From Paenibacillus woosongensis (lineage in GTDB: Bacteria; Bacillota; Bacilli; Paenibacillales; Paenibacillaceae), in contig NZ_CP126084.1 of NCBI RefSeq assembly GCF_030122845.1, forward strand, positions 4,984,501 through 5,048,500: 64,000 nucleotides of DNA, in the 5' to 3' direction. A program made the translations under genes and the position numbers. Of this stretch, positions 8,685-15,776 are shown piece after piece; the first letter of the stretch is position 1; each line of letters starts with the position of its first letter. The notes under the pieces were generated by a model that saw only the letters and a list, made by a program, of their open reading frames with translations, searched no databases and was not told the origin of the DNA.

Positions 8685-9217
8685 CTATTTCAAACTGATC
8701 CGGCGATGCTCGCGCGCCGATGCCAGCGCCGCTTCCAGGACGCGCATGCCTTGAACAGCATCCTCAGGCGTGAAGCGCTGCGGCTGTATTCCGAATACGG
8801 CCTTGGCCAGATCATCGACCTCCATAGCGTAAGGATCAGTCTTGTCTTCACGACCTTCCAGCCGGCTCTGGCCGCGGATCGTTACTGTATAGGAAGCATC
8901 CTCCTCATCTCCGACCGTAAAAGCATGCGGGATGTCAATGCGCCCTTCGCTGCCCACAATTTCCAGCAGCTGGCGATGCTCCGTCCACATACCGCAATCA
9001 AAGGTCAGCGCCAGGCCATCGGCAAATTCCAATATGCCCACAGCCATCATATCCACACCATGCCGAATTGCTCGCCTACCGACTGGCTTTTCTCCAAATT
9101 CCGGCTCGCGACCGCAGCCAAAACGCCTTACTCTGACTTTTGAATCGCCGGCATAACATCTTTAATCGCTATACCTGCACATTCGAGTATTCCAAATCGA
9201 AGCTTCTTATCCATCAT
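8685..9217 (-). pseudogene. Broken Gfo/Idh/MocA oxidoreductase
   Basis: The ATG at 9217, preceded by GAAGAGG, opens MMDKKLRFGILECAGIA, a normal Rossmann start, but TAA follows after residue 29. The neighbouring frame continues the protein (GVLAAVASRNLEKSQSVGEQ), so one frameshift separates them. The next segment jumps directly to the C-terminal domain (GVDMMAVGILEFADGLALTF through AREHRRISLK), so roughly half of the protein, including the EKP region, has been deleted. The remaining open frame (8685-9056) could make a 123-residue fragment but would lack the cofactor site. It is unrelated in position to the intact family member at 2863-4149. Confidence 0.85.
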
Positions 9218-9232
9218 CCTCTTCCCCTTTCT

Positions 9233-9246
9233 TGTAAGCGCTTAAC
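9233..9246 (-). promoter_or_regulatory. Possible cre (CcpA) site
   Basis: TGTAAGCGCTTAAC matches the catabolite-response element TGWAANCGNTNWCA at 12 of 14 positions. It lies 16 bases upstream of the start of the broken sugar-type oxidoreductase, where carbon catabolite control would be expected. Confidence 0.45.
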
Positions 9247-9383
9247 TGTCTCCATTGTACAATCCCCTATACACGAGTACAACGAGCAGCCAGGCAAATG
9301 CCTTCCTCCATCATGGGAATCCCCCTAATTGGACATAGTAATGAGGGCAGCATGACCTTGCAGCAAAGGAGGCTAAAGCCAGG

Positions 9384-9515
9384 ATGGACAGTACGCATGA
9401 ATTCGTGGAAAAACTGCATGACAAGCAGGAGAAGGATCGCCGCAACAAAGAGAACCATGGCAAAGGCAATCCTGCGGGCCAACTGCCTACCAAGCAGCAC
9501 GGCACGCAAAAATAA
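9384..9515 (+). CDS. Small DUF4023-like protein
   Basis: A 43-residue highly charged protein beginning MDSTHEFVEKLHDKQEKDRR and ending in a Lys/Gln/Asn/Gly-rich tail (GKGNPAGQLPTKQHG). This matches what I recall of the DUF4023 family, common in Bacillus and Paenibacillus and of unknown function; the composition is reminiscent of small spore proteins. The ribosome binding site AAAGGAGG lies 12 bases before the ATG. It is followed by a strong hairpin. Function is unknown. Confidence 0.75.
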   Translation: MDSTHEFVEKLHDKQEKDRRNKENHGKGNPAGQLPTKQHGTQK

Positions 9516-9521
9516 ACCGCC

Positions 9522-9577
9522 AACAGGCTTAAGGGGCCTCTCCTCGGTATTTAAGGAAGGGCCCCTTAAGGTCTGTT
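9522..9577. terminator. Strong hairpin between two small convergent genes
   Basis: A perfect 11-bp stem CTTAAGGGGCC / GGCCCCTTAAG (9528-9538, 9560-9570), extended by AACAG/CTGTT, lies between the two convergent small genes. There is no clear T-run, so it may act as an end-of-transcript structure for both strands. Confidence 0.6.
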
Positions 9578-9605
9578 ATGGTCTAGCCTATTTCAGCCTG
9601 ACGGG

Positions 9606-9788
9606 CTACTGCCGCTTCTCGCTGGCAATATATTCATTCGGAACATCGCCGCCGTGCGTGTTGTGGTTCTTGAACTGGCTCAGGCGACCGTTCCCGCCCT
9701 CTCCGCCGTTGCCCATGGTCCGGTTCTGCCCATTGCTGCTGCCATTCCCTTTGGGCTTTTGAATTTCCAAATTGGGATCCGTCATCAT
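9606..9788 (-). CDS. Small Gly/Asn-rich hydrophilic protein
   Basis: A 60-residue protein, MMTDPNLEIQKPKGNGSS... with a glycine/asparagine-rich middle (GNGGEGGNG) and a charged end. I do not recognise the family. AGGAGG sits six bases before the ATG at 9788 (TTG at 9791 and ATG at 9785 are alternatives), which strongly supports translation. No transmembrane or signal segment is present. Composition suggests a disordered or spore-associated protein, but that is only a guess. Confidence 0.65.
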   Translation of the reverse strand: MMTDPNLEIQKPKGNGSSNGQNRTMGNGGEGGNGRLSQFKNHNTHGGDVPNEYIASEKRQ

Positions 9789-9903
9789 CAAACGCCTCCT
9801 ATGCGAAATGTCTAACCGACTGAAGACTGCTATTGGAAACTAAAATCAGCTGTCTCCCGGTAGGGTTCGTCATTGAGGAACGTTTTATGCGTCGGGGCCG
9901 GGA

Positions 9904-10632
9904 CTATTCCTTGATCGTCACTTTCACCGGCGAGTATTCGCCAATCACGGTCTGCCCATGCACGGACACGCTGCCTTCCGGCGTTAAGTCCTTCTCCGTC
10001 ATGATGCCGAGCGCAATCGTAAATTTGTTGAACTTGACCGGAACATTCTTTTCCCGCCGGATCTCATTGCCGTTCACGTAAAAAGTGACCTCGTCCTCGG
10101 CCCGGTTATACGTGATTTTATAGTTATTAAACTCCCGTGCCTTGAAGTCGGTATCCTCCTTGAACACACAGAAGAACCGCGTCTTATCGCTCGGCGGCAC
10201 CTCTACGCCGGGGAAAGGAAGCACCGCGTACACGCTGGCGTACTTATCGTTGCCGGCAAAGAAATCCAGTGCCGCCCCTGTCGTGAAATCCAGGAGGTTC
10301 AAGGACACGTAGCCGTCATAGAGGTCGCCCGGTACCGTGTTCTGTGTACGAGCCCGAATATCCAGCTCGAAGCTGATTTCCCCGTTCTCCGGCACTGCAA
10401 ACTCCTCGACGGAATAATACATGTGCTTGGCATTGTCCAATATTTGCACATGGTCATGCTTCCGGCTGAGCGGGGCGCGGACATATAGTATGCCATTGCG
10501 CACAATGACGACCGCGTCCGGCTCGCGGTATTCCCAGAACGTGCCGTCCGGCAGGGGGAACCCGCCGATTTTCCACACCTGTCCTTCATTCAGTATCGTA
10601 TGAAAGTCGCCAATCACCCGTTGCTTGTCCAC
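9904..10632 (-). CDS. Unknown beta-rich protein (DUF6081-like)
   Basis: A 242-residue cytoplasmic-looking protein without signal peptide. The alternating strands, aromatic residues and the stretch NNYKITYNRAEDEVTFYVNG recall a concanavalin-A-like beta sandwich such as in LamG or glycoside-binding folds; I think it fits DUF6081, but from memory only. It starts at GTG with a weak ribosome binding site, 30 bases after the end of the UbiA-type prenyltransferase gene on the same strand, so the two are probably co-transcribed. No catalytic residues can be assigned. Confidence 0.65.
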   Translation of the reverse strand: MDKQRVIGDFHTILNEGQVWKIGGFPLPDGTFWEYREPDAVVIVRNGILYVRAPLSRKHDHVQILDNAKHMYYSVEEFAVPENGEISFELDIRARTQNTVPGDLYDGYVSLNLLDFTTGAALDFFAGNDKYASVYAVLPFPGVEVPPSDKTRFFCVFKEDTDFKAREFNNYKITYNRAEDEVTFYVNGNEIRREKNVPVKFNKFTIALGIMTEKDLTPEGSVSVHGQTVIGEYSPVKVTIKE

Positions 10633-10662
10633 TTGTATCGTCTCGCTTTCTTGATGTTCTGA

Positions 10663-11583
10663 TTATTGCAAAATCCCTTGCAGCAAAAGCGCCGCCATCA
10701 TCACGATGCCGCACCGCACGGAAGCCTGCAAAGAAGCCCCCATCAGCGGCAAATAGGCTGCCGGAGCGTTGTGCTCCTTCAACCTTCCATAGACCCGGTA
10801 GAGCGGAATTGCTGTCAATATCCCAACCAGCGCATATATCGGCAGTATGCCCATTGCGATGCAAAGCAATAAACAAACAAAAGCCAGTATGAGCAGCAGT
10901 TTGGAAAAACGCAGCGCCCGCTTCTCGCCCCACACGACGACCAGCGTATTTTTGCCTGCCTGCTTGTCCGCCTGCCAGTGCAGGAAATGATGATTGAACA
11001 ATAGCAGCGTAGTCAACAGCCCGATCGGCAGTGACAATAGCGCAGAACGCAGACTCAAATCTCCGGTCTGCACATAATAAGAGCCCATAATGGGCAGGAC
11101 GCCGAAGGACAGCAGGATTGCCACTTCACTTAATCCTTTGCCGCGGTATCCGAACTGAATCGGAGGCGCCACATAATAATAAGCGATCAGCCCGCCAAGG
11201 CCGCCGAATACAAGTACCGGCCAGCCGCTGTAGAGACTGAGCACGATGCCGCACAGCACCCCGAGTCCCAGCAAAGACCAGGTCAGCCGTGCAAAGGTCT
11301 TCTCGGACATCATGCCTCCAGCCAGGAATCCGGAATTGGTGGAAATCACCTCCGGTGTATTTTTCGCCGCCGTATCCGCACCGCTCCGGAAATCCCACAG
11401 ATCATTAATCATGTTCGAGAACAGATGCGCCGCTCCCGCGCCGACCAGTGTGATGATGAAGAGTACCGGATGAAATTCCCCTTTCCATACATAAGCGCCC
11501 AGCGCTCCAAGAAAAACCGGAATCAGCATGACGGGAATGACCTGAAACCGGGATGCCTTTCTGAACAATGTCCATTTATTCAT
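10663..11583 (-). CDS. UbiA/MenA-type prenyltransferase
   Basis: An integral membrane aromatic prenyltransferase of about 306 residues with seven to nine hydrophobic helices. The first Asp-rich motif NDLWDFRSGAD (N-x3-D-x3-D type) binds the prenyl diphosphate through Mg2+; the second motif is around HWQADKQAGKNTLVV. The family attaches isoprenoid chains to dihydroxynaphthoate, hydroxybenzoate or other acceptors. The start is uncertain: ATG 11583 is used, but GTG at 11595 has a better spaced GGAGG, and an in-frame ATG exists at 11631. It forms a probable operon with the beta-rich protein gene downstream. It may be a second MenA or a secondary-metabolite enzyme. Confidence 0.82.
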   Translation of the reverse strand: MNKWTLFRKASRFQVIPVMLIPVFLGALGAYVWKGEFHPVLFIITLVGAGAAHLFSNMINDLWDFRSGADTAAKNTPEVISTNSGFLAGGMMSEKTFARLTWSLLGLGVLCGIVLSLYSGWPVLVFGGLGGLIAYYYVAPPIQFGYRGKGLSEVAILLSFGVLPIMGSYYVQTGDLSLRSALLSLPIGLLTTLLLFNHHFLHWQADKQAGKNTLVVVWGEKRALRFSKLLLILAFVCLLLCIAMGILPIYALVGILTAIPLYRVYGRLKEHNAPAAYLPLMGASLQASVRCGIVMMAALLLQGILQ

Positions 11584-11759
11584 CCTCCGCCTCACGCTCC
11601 TCCAGATAAAATGATCAACCAAACTGTACATATTGATTATACATGAACTGTTTTGCTAGACCAAAGTCCAGTTTTTTTCTTCCCCAGAGACCGAAGATGG
11701 TGTTCAATTAATGTAGTATGCTTATCGTAAATTCAATACATATGCAAAGGAGATTCAAT

Positions 11760-12266
11760 ATGAATCGAATGTCTTGGCTTGGACCGTTAATGATTTTAGC
11801 GGGCGTTTACTTGTTTTTCTTCCAAAAAGAAGCGATATCAATGGGCAGCCTGTTCGGCAATTTCTGGCCTACCCTGTTCGTCATTCCGCTAGGCCTTTTC
11901 TTCCACTGGATGTACTTCTCCCTTACCGAACGCCGCGGTGCAGGCCTGCTCATTCCCGGGGGCATTCTGTTTACGGTCGGTATCGTCTGCCAGCTCTCTA
12001 CTCTGTTCGACAGCTGGGGATATCTGTGGCCCGGGTTCATTCTCGCTCCGGCGGTCGGCCTGTTTGAATTCTACTGGTTCGGAAACCGGAACAAATGGCT
12101 GTTGATCCCCATCAACATCCTTGGGGTGATGTCTTTGCTCTTCTTCGCGGTCATTGCGTTCGGCACACTGTACAACCGTGTAGTATTCGGACAGCCCGTG
12201 CTTGCGGTTGCCTTGATCGCCATCGGCGCAGGAATCATGTTTGCCCCAAAAAGAAACAAATTTTAA
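11760..12266 (+). CDS. Unknown integral membrane protein
   Basis: A 168-residue protein made almost wholly of five to six hydrophobic helices: NRMSWLGPLMILAGVYLFFF, a GNFWPTLFVIPLG helix, and three more ending in a short basic tail (PKRNKF). The pattern resembles the small LiaF-type or DUF5668 membrane modules found beside stress regulators, but no specific family is claimed. The start at 11760 is chosen because AAAGGAG precedes it by eight bases; an in-frame ATG at 11718 has no site. It lies just upstream of padR on the same strand. Confidence 0.7.
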   Translation: MNRMSWLGPLMILAGVYLFFFQKEAISMGSLFGNFWPTLFVIPLGLFFHWMYFSLTERRGAGLLIPGGILFTVGIVCQLSTLFDSWGYLWPGFILAPAVGLFEFYWFGNRNKWLLIPINILGVMSLLFFAVIAFGTLYNRVVFGQPVLAVALIAIGAGIMFAPKRNKF

Positions 12267-12272
12267 AATGGT

Positions 12273-12302
12273 TTGACAACAGGTTAGTCTCCTCTATATA
12301 AT
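12273..12302 (+). promoter_or_regulatory. Sigma-A type promoter of padR
   Basis: TTGACA (12273-12278) and TATAAT (12297-12302) with an 18-base spacer are both consensus hexamers. The PadR palindrome begins 11 bases downstream, so a bound repressor would block the transcription start. Confidence 0.85.
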
Positions 12303-12312
12303 CATTTCAAAT

Positions 12313-12330
12313 ATATCCAACGTTGGATAT
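12313..12330. promoter_or_regulatory. Palindromic operator upstream of padR
   Basis: An 18-bp perfect palindrome, ATATCCAACGTTGGATAT, lies just after the -10 box of padR. The same core recurs upstream of the ABC exporter (12989-13006). Its placement at the transcription start suggests autorepression by the PadR protein. Confidence 0.75.
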
Positions 12331-12367
12331 TCGATTCCATCTCTAGATCGCAAAGGATGATAATAAG

Positions 12368-12910
12368 GTGACTAACCTGATCTTGCTGGCCCTGCTGCGG
12401 GAACGGCCTATGCACGGCTACGAGCTCCAGCAGCTCATCCAGACGAGCCGTATGGATACCTGGACGAATCTGCTGTCAGGCTCGATTTACTACGCCCTCA
12501 ACAAAATGGAACAGGACGGTCTCCTGCGTACGGAAGCGGAGGAACGGACGGGCGCGCGCTTGCGCAAAATATATGCGATTACCGAAGCCGGAGAAGAAAT
12601 GTTCCAACAGATGCTGCGCCAATCGCTGACCATAACCCCACACTCCGTCAAATCCGATTTCTCCCTTGGCTTGTTATGGATCGAGCATCTGCCGCCGGAG
12701 GAGGCCCTGGGCCTGCTGCAGCAAAACTTGCGCCAGCTGGAAGAGACACTCGACCTGTGGCGCGTCGGCAGAGAGATTAAAGGGCAATACGGCCTTTCGC
12801 CTTTTGCCGAGGCCTCCTTTGACAACGCCATGGCGCTGCTGGAACTGGATATCCAATACGTGGAGCGCATTATCCGGCTTGTAGAACAAAGAAAGGCAGC
12901 AGATGCCTAG
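12368..12910 (+). CDS. PadR family transcriptional repressor
   Basis: A 180-residue PadR regulator. The winged helix spans residues 1-80: LLRERPMHGYELQQLI, then SGSIYYALNKMEQDGLL and RKIYAITEAGEEMF. The C-terminal half (Vir_act_alpha_C type) is a helical dimerisation domain. PadR proteins of this form repress multidrug or antibiotic exporters and respond to hydrophobic ligands. The start is GTG 12368 after AAAGGATG. A consensus promoter and an 18-bp palindrome lie upstream, and the same palindrome lies before the two ABC transporter genes that follow, so it likely controls both itself and the exporter. Confidence 0.92.
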   Translation: MTNLILLALLRERPMHGYELQQLIQTSRMDTWTNLLSGSIYYALNKMEQDGLLRTEAEERTGARLRKIYAITEAGEEMFQQMLRQSLTITPHSVKSDFSLGLLWIEHLPPEEALGLLQQNLRQLEETLDLWRVGREIKGQYGLSPFAEASFDNAMALLELDIQYVERIIRLVEQRKAADA

Positions 12911-12911
12911 C

Positions 12912-12981
12912 CGCCTGCAGCTGCATCGGCAAGAAGCCTGCTCACGGCACAGTAAGTGCCATGTTTTGCAGGCGATTTTTT
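12912..12981 (+). terminator. Terminator between padR and the exporter genes
   Basis: An 8-bp stem CGCCTGCA / TGCAGGCG (12912-12919, 12967-12974) encloses a second hairpin (GGCAC/GTGCC) and is followed by A and six T. It separates padR from the exporter operon, so the exporter probably has its own regulated promoter. Confidence 0.65.
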
Positions 12982-12988
12982 CACCATA

Positions 12989-13006
12989 TTATCCAACGTT
13001 GGATAT
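12989..13006. promoter_or_regulatory. Second copy of the PadR operator, before the exporter
   Basis: The window matches the padR upstream palindrome at 17 of 18 positions; the central 14 bp ATCCAACGTTGGAT is a perfect palindrome. It lies 26 bases before the exporter ATPase start and would overlap the -10 region of a promoter there. Confidence 0.75.
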
Positions 13007-13031
13007 ATAACGTTGAGCAAAGGAAGTGGAT

Positions 13032-13757
13032 ATGTCGATGAACTACTTGATTCAAGCAGATGGACTGACCAAAGTGTATAAGAAAAGACACGTTATCCAA
13101 AACATCAGCCTGACCATTTATCCCGGCGAAGTCATCGGGATCATCGGGCCAAACGGAGCGGGCAAGTCGACGATGCTCGATTTGCTGCTCGGGCTGCGCC
13201 GCCCAGACCAAGGCACGGTGACATACGGGCATCCTGAGCTGTATCGCCGGATCGGCGTCCAGCTGCAGTCGACTCCGTTCTTCCCCGGCTACAGCGCCCT
13301 TGAAAATATGCGCCTGTTCGCCGCCTTCTACGGAGTCAGGCTGAAAACGGACGCCATCATGGGCCTTCTCGCTCAATGCGGCCTTGAGGAAGCTGCCAGA
13401 ACCGATGCCCTCCGCCTGTCCGGCGGACAGCAGAAAAGGCTTGCTATTGCCATGACCCTTGTCCATGATCCCAGCCTCGTGTTTCTCGATGAGCCGACCG
13501 CTGCCCTCGATCCGCGGGCACGCCGAGAAATCAGGGAGCTTATTGCGCTGCTTGCCAAGAGCGGAACATCCGTCGTATTCACCTCGCATGACATGGAGGA
13601 AGTATACAAGCTGGCTACGCGAATTGTGATGATCGACGGTGGTATTCTGCGGGCAGATGGCCGCCCGGAGGATTTATTGAATGAATATGGAGCTTCTGGT
13701 TTGGAGGAGCTATACGTCCAACTAACAGAACCCATCCGCAAGGAGGAAGGGGCATGA
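13032..13757 (+). CDS. ABC exporter ATP-binding protein
   Basis: A 241-residue ATPase of the multidrug/antibiotic exporter (CcmA/DrrA-like) class. Walker A GPNGAGKST, signature LSGGQQKRL, Walker B LVFLDEPTAALDP and an H-loop TSHDMEE are visible. The start at ATG 13032 is preferred over GTG 13026, because AAAGGAAG overlaps the latter. It overlaps the permease gene by four bases (ATGA). The upstream palindrome implies PadR control. The exported compound is unknown. Confidence 0.9.
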   Translation: MSMNYLIQADGLTKVYKKRHVIQNISLTIYPGEVIGIIGPNGAGKSTMLDLLLGLRRPDQGTVTYGHPELYRRIGVQLQSTPFFPGYSALENMRLFAAFYGVRLKTDAIMGLLAQCGLEEAARTDALRLSGGQQKRLAIAMTLVHDPSLVFLDEPTAALDPRARREIRELIALLAKSGTSVVFTSHDMEEVYKLATRIVMIDGGILRADGRPEDLLNEYGASGLEELYVQLTEPIRKEEGA

Positions 13758-14527
13758 TAACCGTATTTACAACAATGCTGCGGGGAATGCTGCGCGACAT
13801 GCACACTTTATTCTGGACGATCGCCTTTCCGGTTTTACTGCTGCTCGGCCTGGGCCTGTACTTTCAGCAGCCGGCCTATTCGGTCAAATTGCTCGGCGGC
13901 ATACTGGCGATGAATGTACTGTTCGGCGCGACGATGGTGACTGCCTTCAACGTTATGTCGCATCGTAATCGCGGCGCATATAAACTGCTGCGCGCTACCC
14001 CTTTCTCAACCTCGGCCTTTGTTGCCGCCATGACCGCTGCGAGAACCGCGCTATCCCTGATCGTCAGCGCTGTGATTATCGCTGCTGCAGGGCTGGTTCT
14101 CGATGTTAGCCTGAGCCCCTTGAGCCCGCTGCTTATGCTTGTCGTTCTGCTTGCCGGGACCGTCTGTTTCACGGCGATCGGCTTCATCGCAGCCAATCTG
14201 TCCAGGGATGAGAGCAACGTCAACATGATCTCGAATCTGATCAGCTTCCCGATGCTCTTCACCAGCGAAGCCTTTTACAGCCTGCAGCAGGCTCCGGCAT
14301 GGATTCAGATCTTCGGTTCGCTTCAGCCTTTTCACTATTTCGTCCAAGCGATGAATCTAGCCCTTGATCCAATAGGTTCACTGCCGGAATTCGGCATCTC
14401 TATGCTGATCCTGGCCGTCTTCACTGTCATCTGCCTCGGAGCTGCCGTTCTGACCTTCCGCTGGGATAACGAAGCGCCGGCACGCCGGAACTCGGCAGCA
14501 ACAATGTCAGGCGGCAGCCCATCCTAG
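13754..14527 (+). CDS. ABC-2 type exporter permease
   Basis: A 257-residue membrane protein with six hydrophobic helices of the ABC2_membrane type. It starts with a four-base overlap with the ATPase gene and has AAGGAGGAAGGGG just upstream, so the pair is translated together. The motif NLISFPMLFTSEAFYSLQQAP, with helices on both sides, matches DrrB-like permeases that form a homodimer with two ATPase subunits. It faces a second UbiA-type gene on the opposite strand. Confidence 0.87.
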   Translation: MITVFTTMLRGMLRDMHTLFWTIAFPVLLLLGLGLYFQQPAYSVKLLGGILAMNVLFGATMVTAFNVMSHRNRGAYKLLRATPFSTSAFVAAMTAARTALSLIVSAVIIAAAGLVLDVSLSPLSPLLMLVVLLAGTVCFTAIGFIAANLSRDESNVNMISNLISFPMLFTSEAFYSLQQAPAWIQIFGSLQPFHYFVQAMNLALDPIGSLPEFGISMLILAVFTVICLGAAVLTFRWDNEAPARRNSAATMSGGSPS

Positions 14528-14585
14528 CTAGGTATTTAAACAGCATGCTGGTCCCATCGCCGCCCGCGGTACTAACGCCTCTCCA

Positions 14586-15533
14586 CTACAACATCATGAT
14601 CGCGGCAAGGCCGAGGGCGACGATGCGGGCGGCATTGGTCAGCATAAAGTTCTGCACCGACAGACCGAAAGTAAACTGCTTGGTCGGCTGATCGGCGAAC
14701 CGTTTTATATTTTTGCGGACCGGCAGGAACGTAAAGAGCACAAATGCCACAATAACCGGATGGACGCGAAGCGCGCACAGCACGATCAGATCCAGATAGG
14801 CAGCGTAGTAGAGCATTTTGAACAGGATCATCGCATTCGGACGGCCGATGTAGACGGGAAGCGTGTACCGTTTGTTCTCGATATCATCCTCCATATCGCA
14901 AATATTGTTCGCCAGCATAATGTTGGCAATGCCAAGAATCGCCGGGATGGACACGAAGAAGACCAATATAACCTCCACAAGCTGAACCTGCAGCACAGCA
15001 GTCCCTCCAGTCAGCGTTAAGGAAGCAAAGCGTTCTCCGACATGAATGTAAGCCGAGATGAAGATGATGACAAACCCCATGAACAGTCCCGAGAAAATTT
15101 CCCCTAGCGGCATGCGCGAAATGGGAATCGGGCCAAAGGAATACAGAATACCTACGGCAAATGACAAACCTCCGAGCAAGAGCAGCAGTAGTCCGACCTT
15201 CAGAAACAACAAGATGCCTGCACCTACGGCCAGCGTCAGCAGAATCGCGATGACCGCAACCACGGCGGACGGTTTGATGTTGTACTGTACAATCGCATTA
15301 TGAACTTCATAGCCGTAGCCGTGCTTCTTAACCGCCTTGCGGTAATCGTAATAATTGTTGATCGCCGTCGTTGCCATATCGAAGCTCAGCAGGGAAACCA
15401 GCATCAATCCAAAATGGGAGGCATTGAACTGCTGAAACCGGAACAAAGCATACACCGTGCCAAGCAAGAATGGAATCATACTGGCGGCTTTCGTTTGAAT
15501 TTCCACCAGCTTCAAAAACTTTTGAATCGCCAT
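14586..15533 (-). CDS. menA: MenA-like prenyltransferase (UbiA family)
   Basis: A 315-residue integral membrane prenyltransferase. The Asp-rich motif AINNYYDYRKA and the second motif LANNICDMEDDIENKRYTLP are those of the 1,4-dihydroxy-2-naphthoate prenyltransferase group in Firmicutes, which makes demethylmenaquinone. Eight or nine helices are predicted. The ribosome binding site AGGGGGGT precedes the ATG by four bases. It is more canonical than the other UbiA gene at 10663, so it is the better MenA candidate; the symbol is tentative because no other menaquinone genes are near. Confidence 0.75.
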   Translation of the reverse strand: MAIQKFLKLVEIQTKAASMIPFLLGTVYALFRFQQFNASHFGLMLVSLLSFDMATTAINNYYDYRKAVKKHGYGYEVHNAIVQYNIKPSAVVAVIAILLTLAVGAGILLFLKVGLLLLLLGGLSFAVGILYSFGPIPISRMPLGEIFSGLFMGFVIIFISAYIHVGERFASLTLTGGTAVLQVQLVEVILVFFVSIPAILGIANIMLANNICDMEDDIENKRYTLPVYIGRPNAMILFKMLYYAAYLDLIVLCALRVHPVIVAFVLFTFLPVRKNIKRFADQPTKQFTFGLSVQNFMLTNAARIVALGLAAIMML

Positions 15534-15776
15534 AGTACCCCCCTTTTAGACCATCTATAGTTTTGTTTCCAAATTAGTCTGATCTTTAAAAAGAGGATAT
15601 CTCATATTTTAAATATTTTCTGTTTCATAAGTCATTGACACGCATCCATTTTTCATTCCATAGTCCCATTATCCTGACCGTTATGACCGCTGTTTTCCGC
15701 GTAAAAAAAGGGTTTTCCCCGAACTATGCCGAAATGTAGGTATTACGGATTATTATTTCCTCCGGGGGAGGACCAC

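Noticed and set aside
15690..15776. Sigma-D promoter before the GGDEF-EAL gene
   Set aside because: GCCGAAAT resembles the -10 element, but the only TAAA is 22 bases away, outside the allowed spacing.
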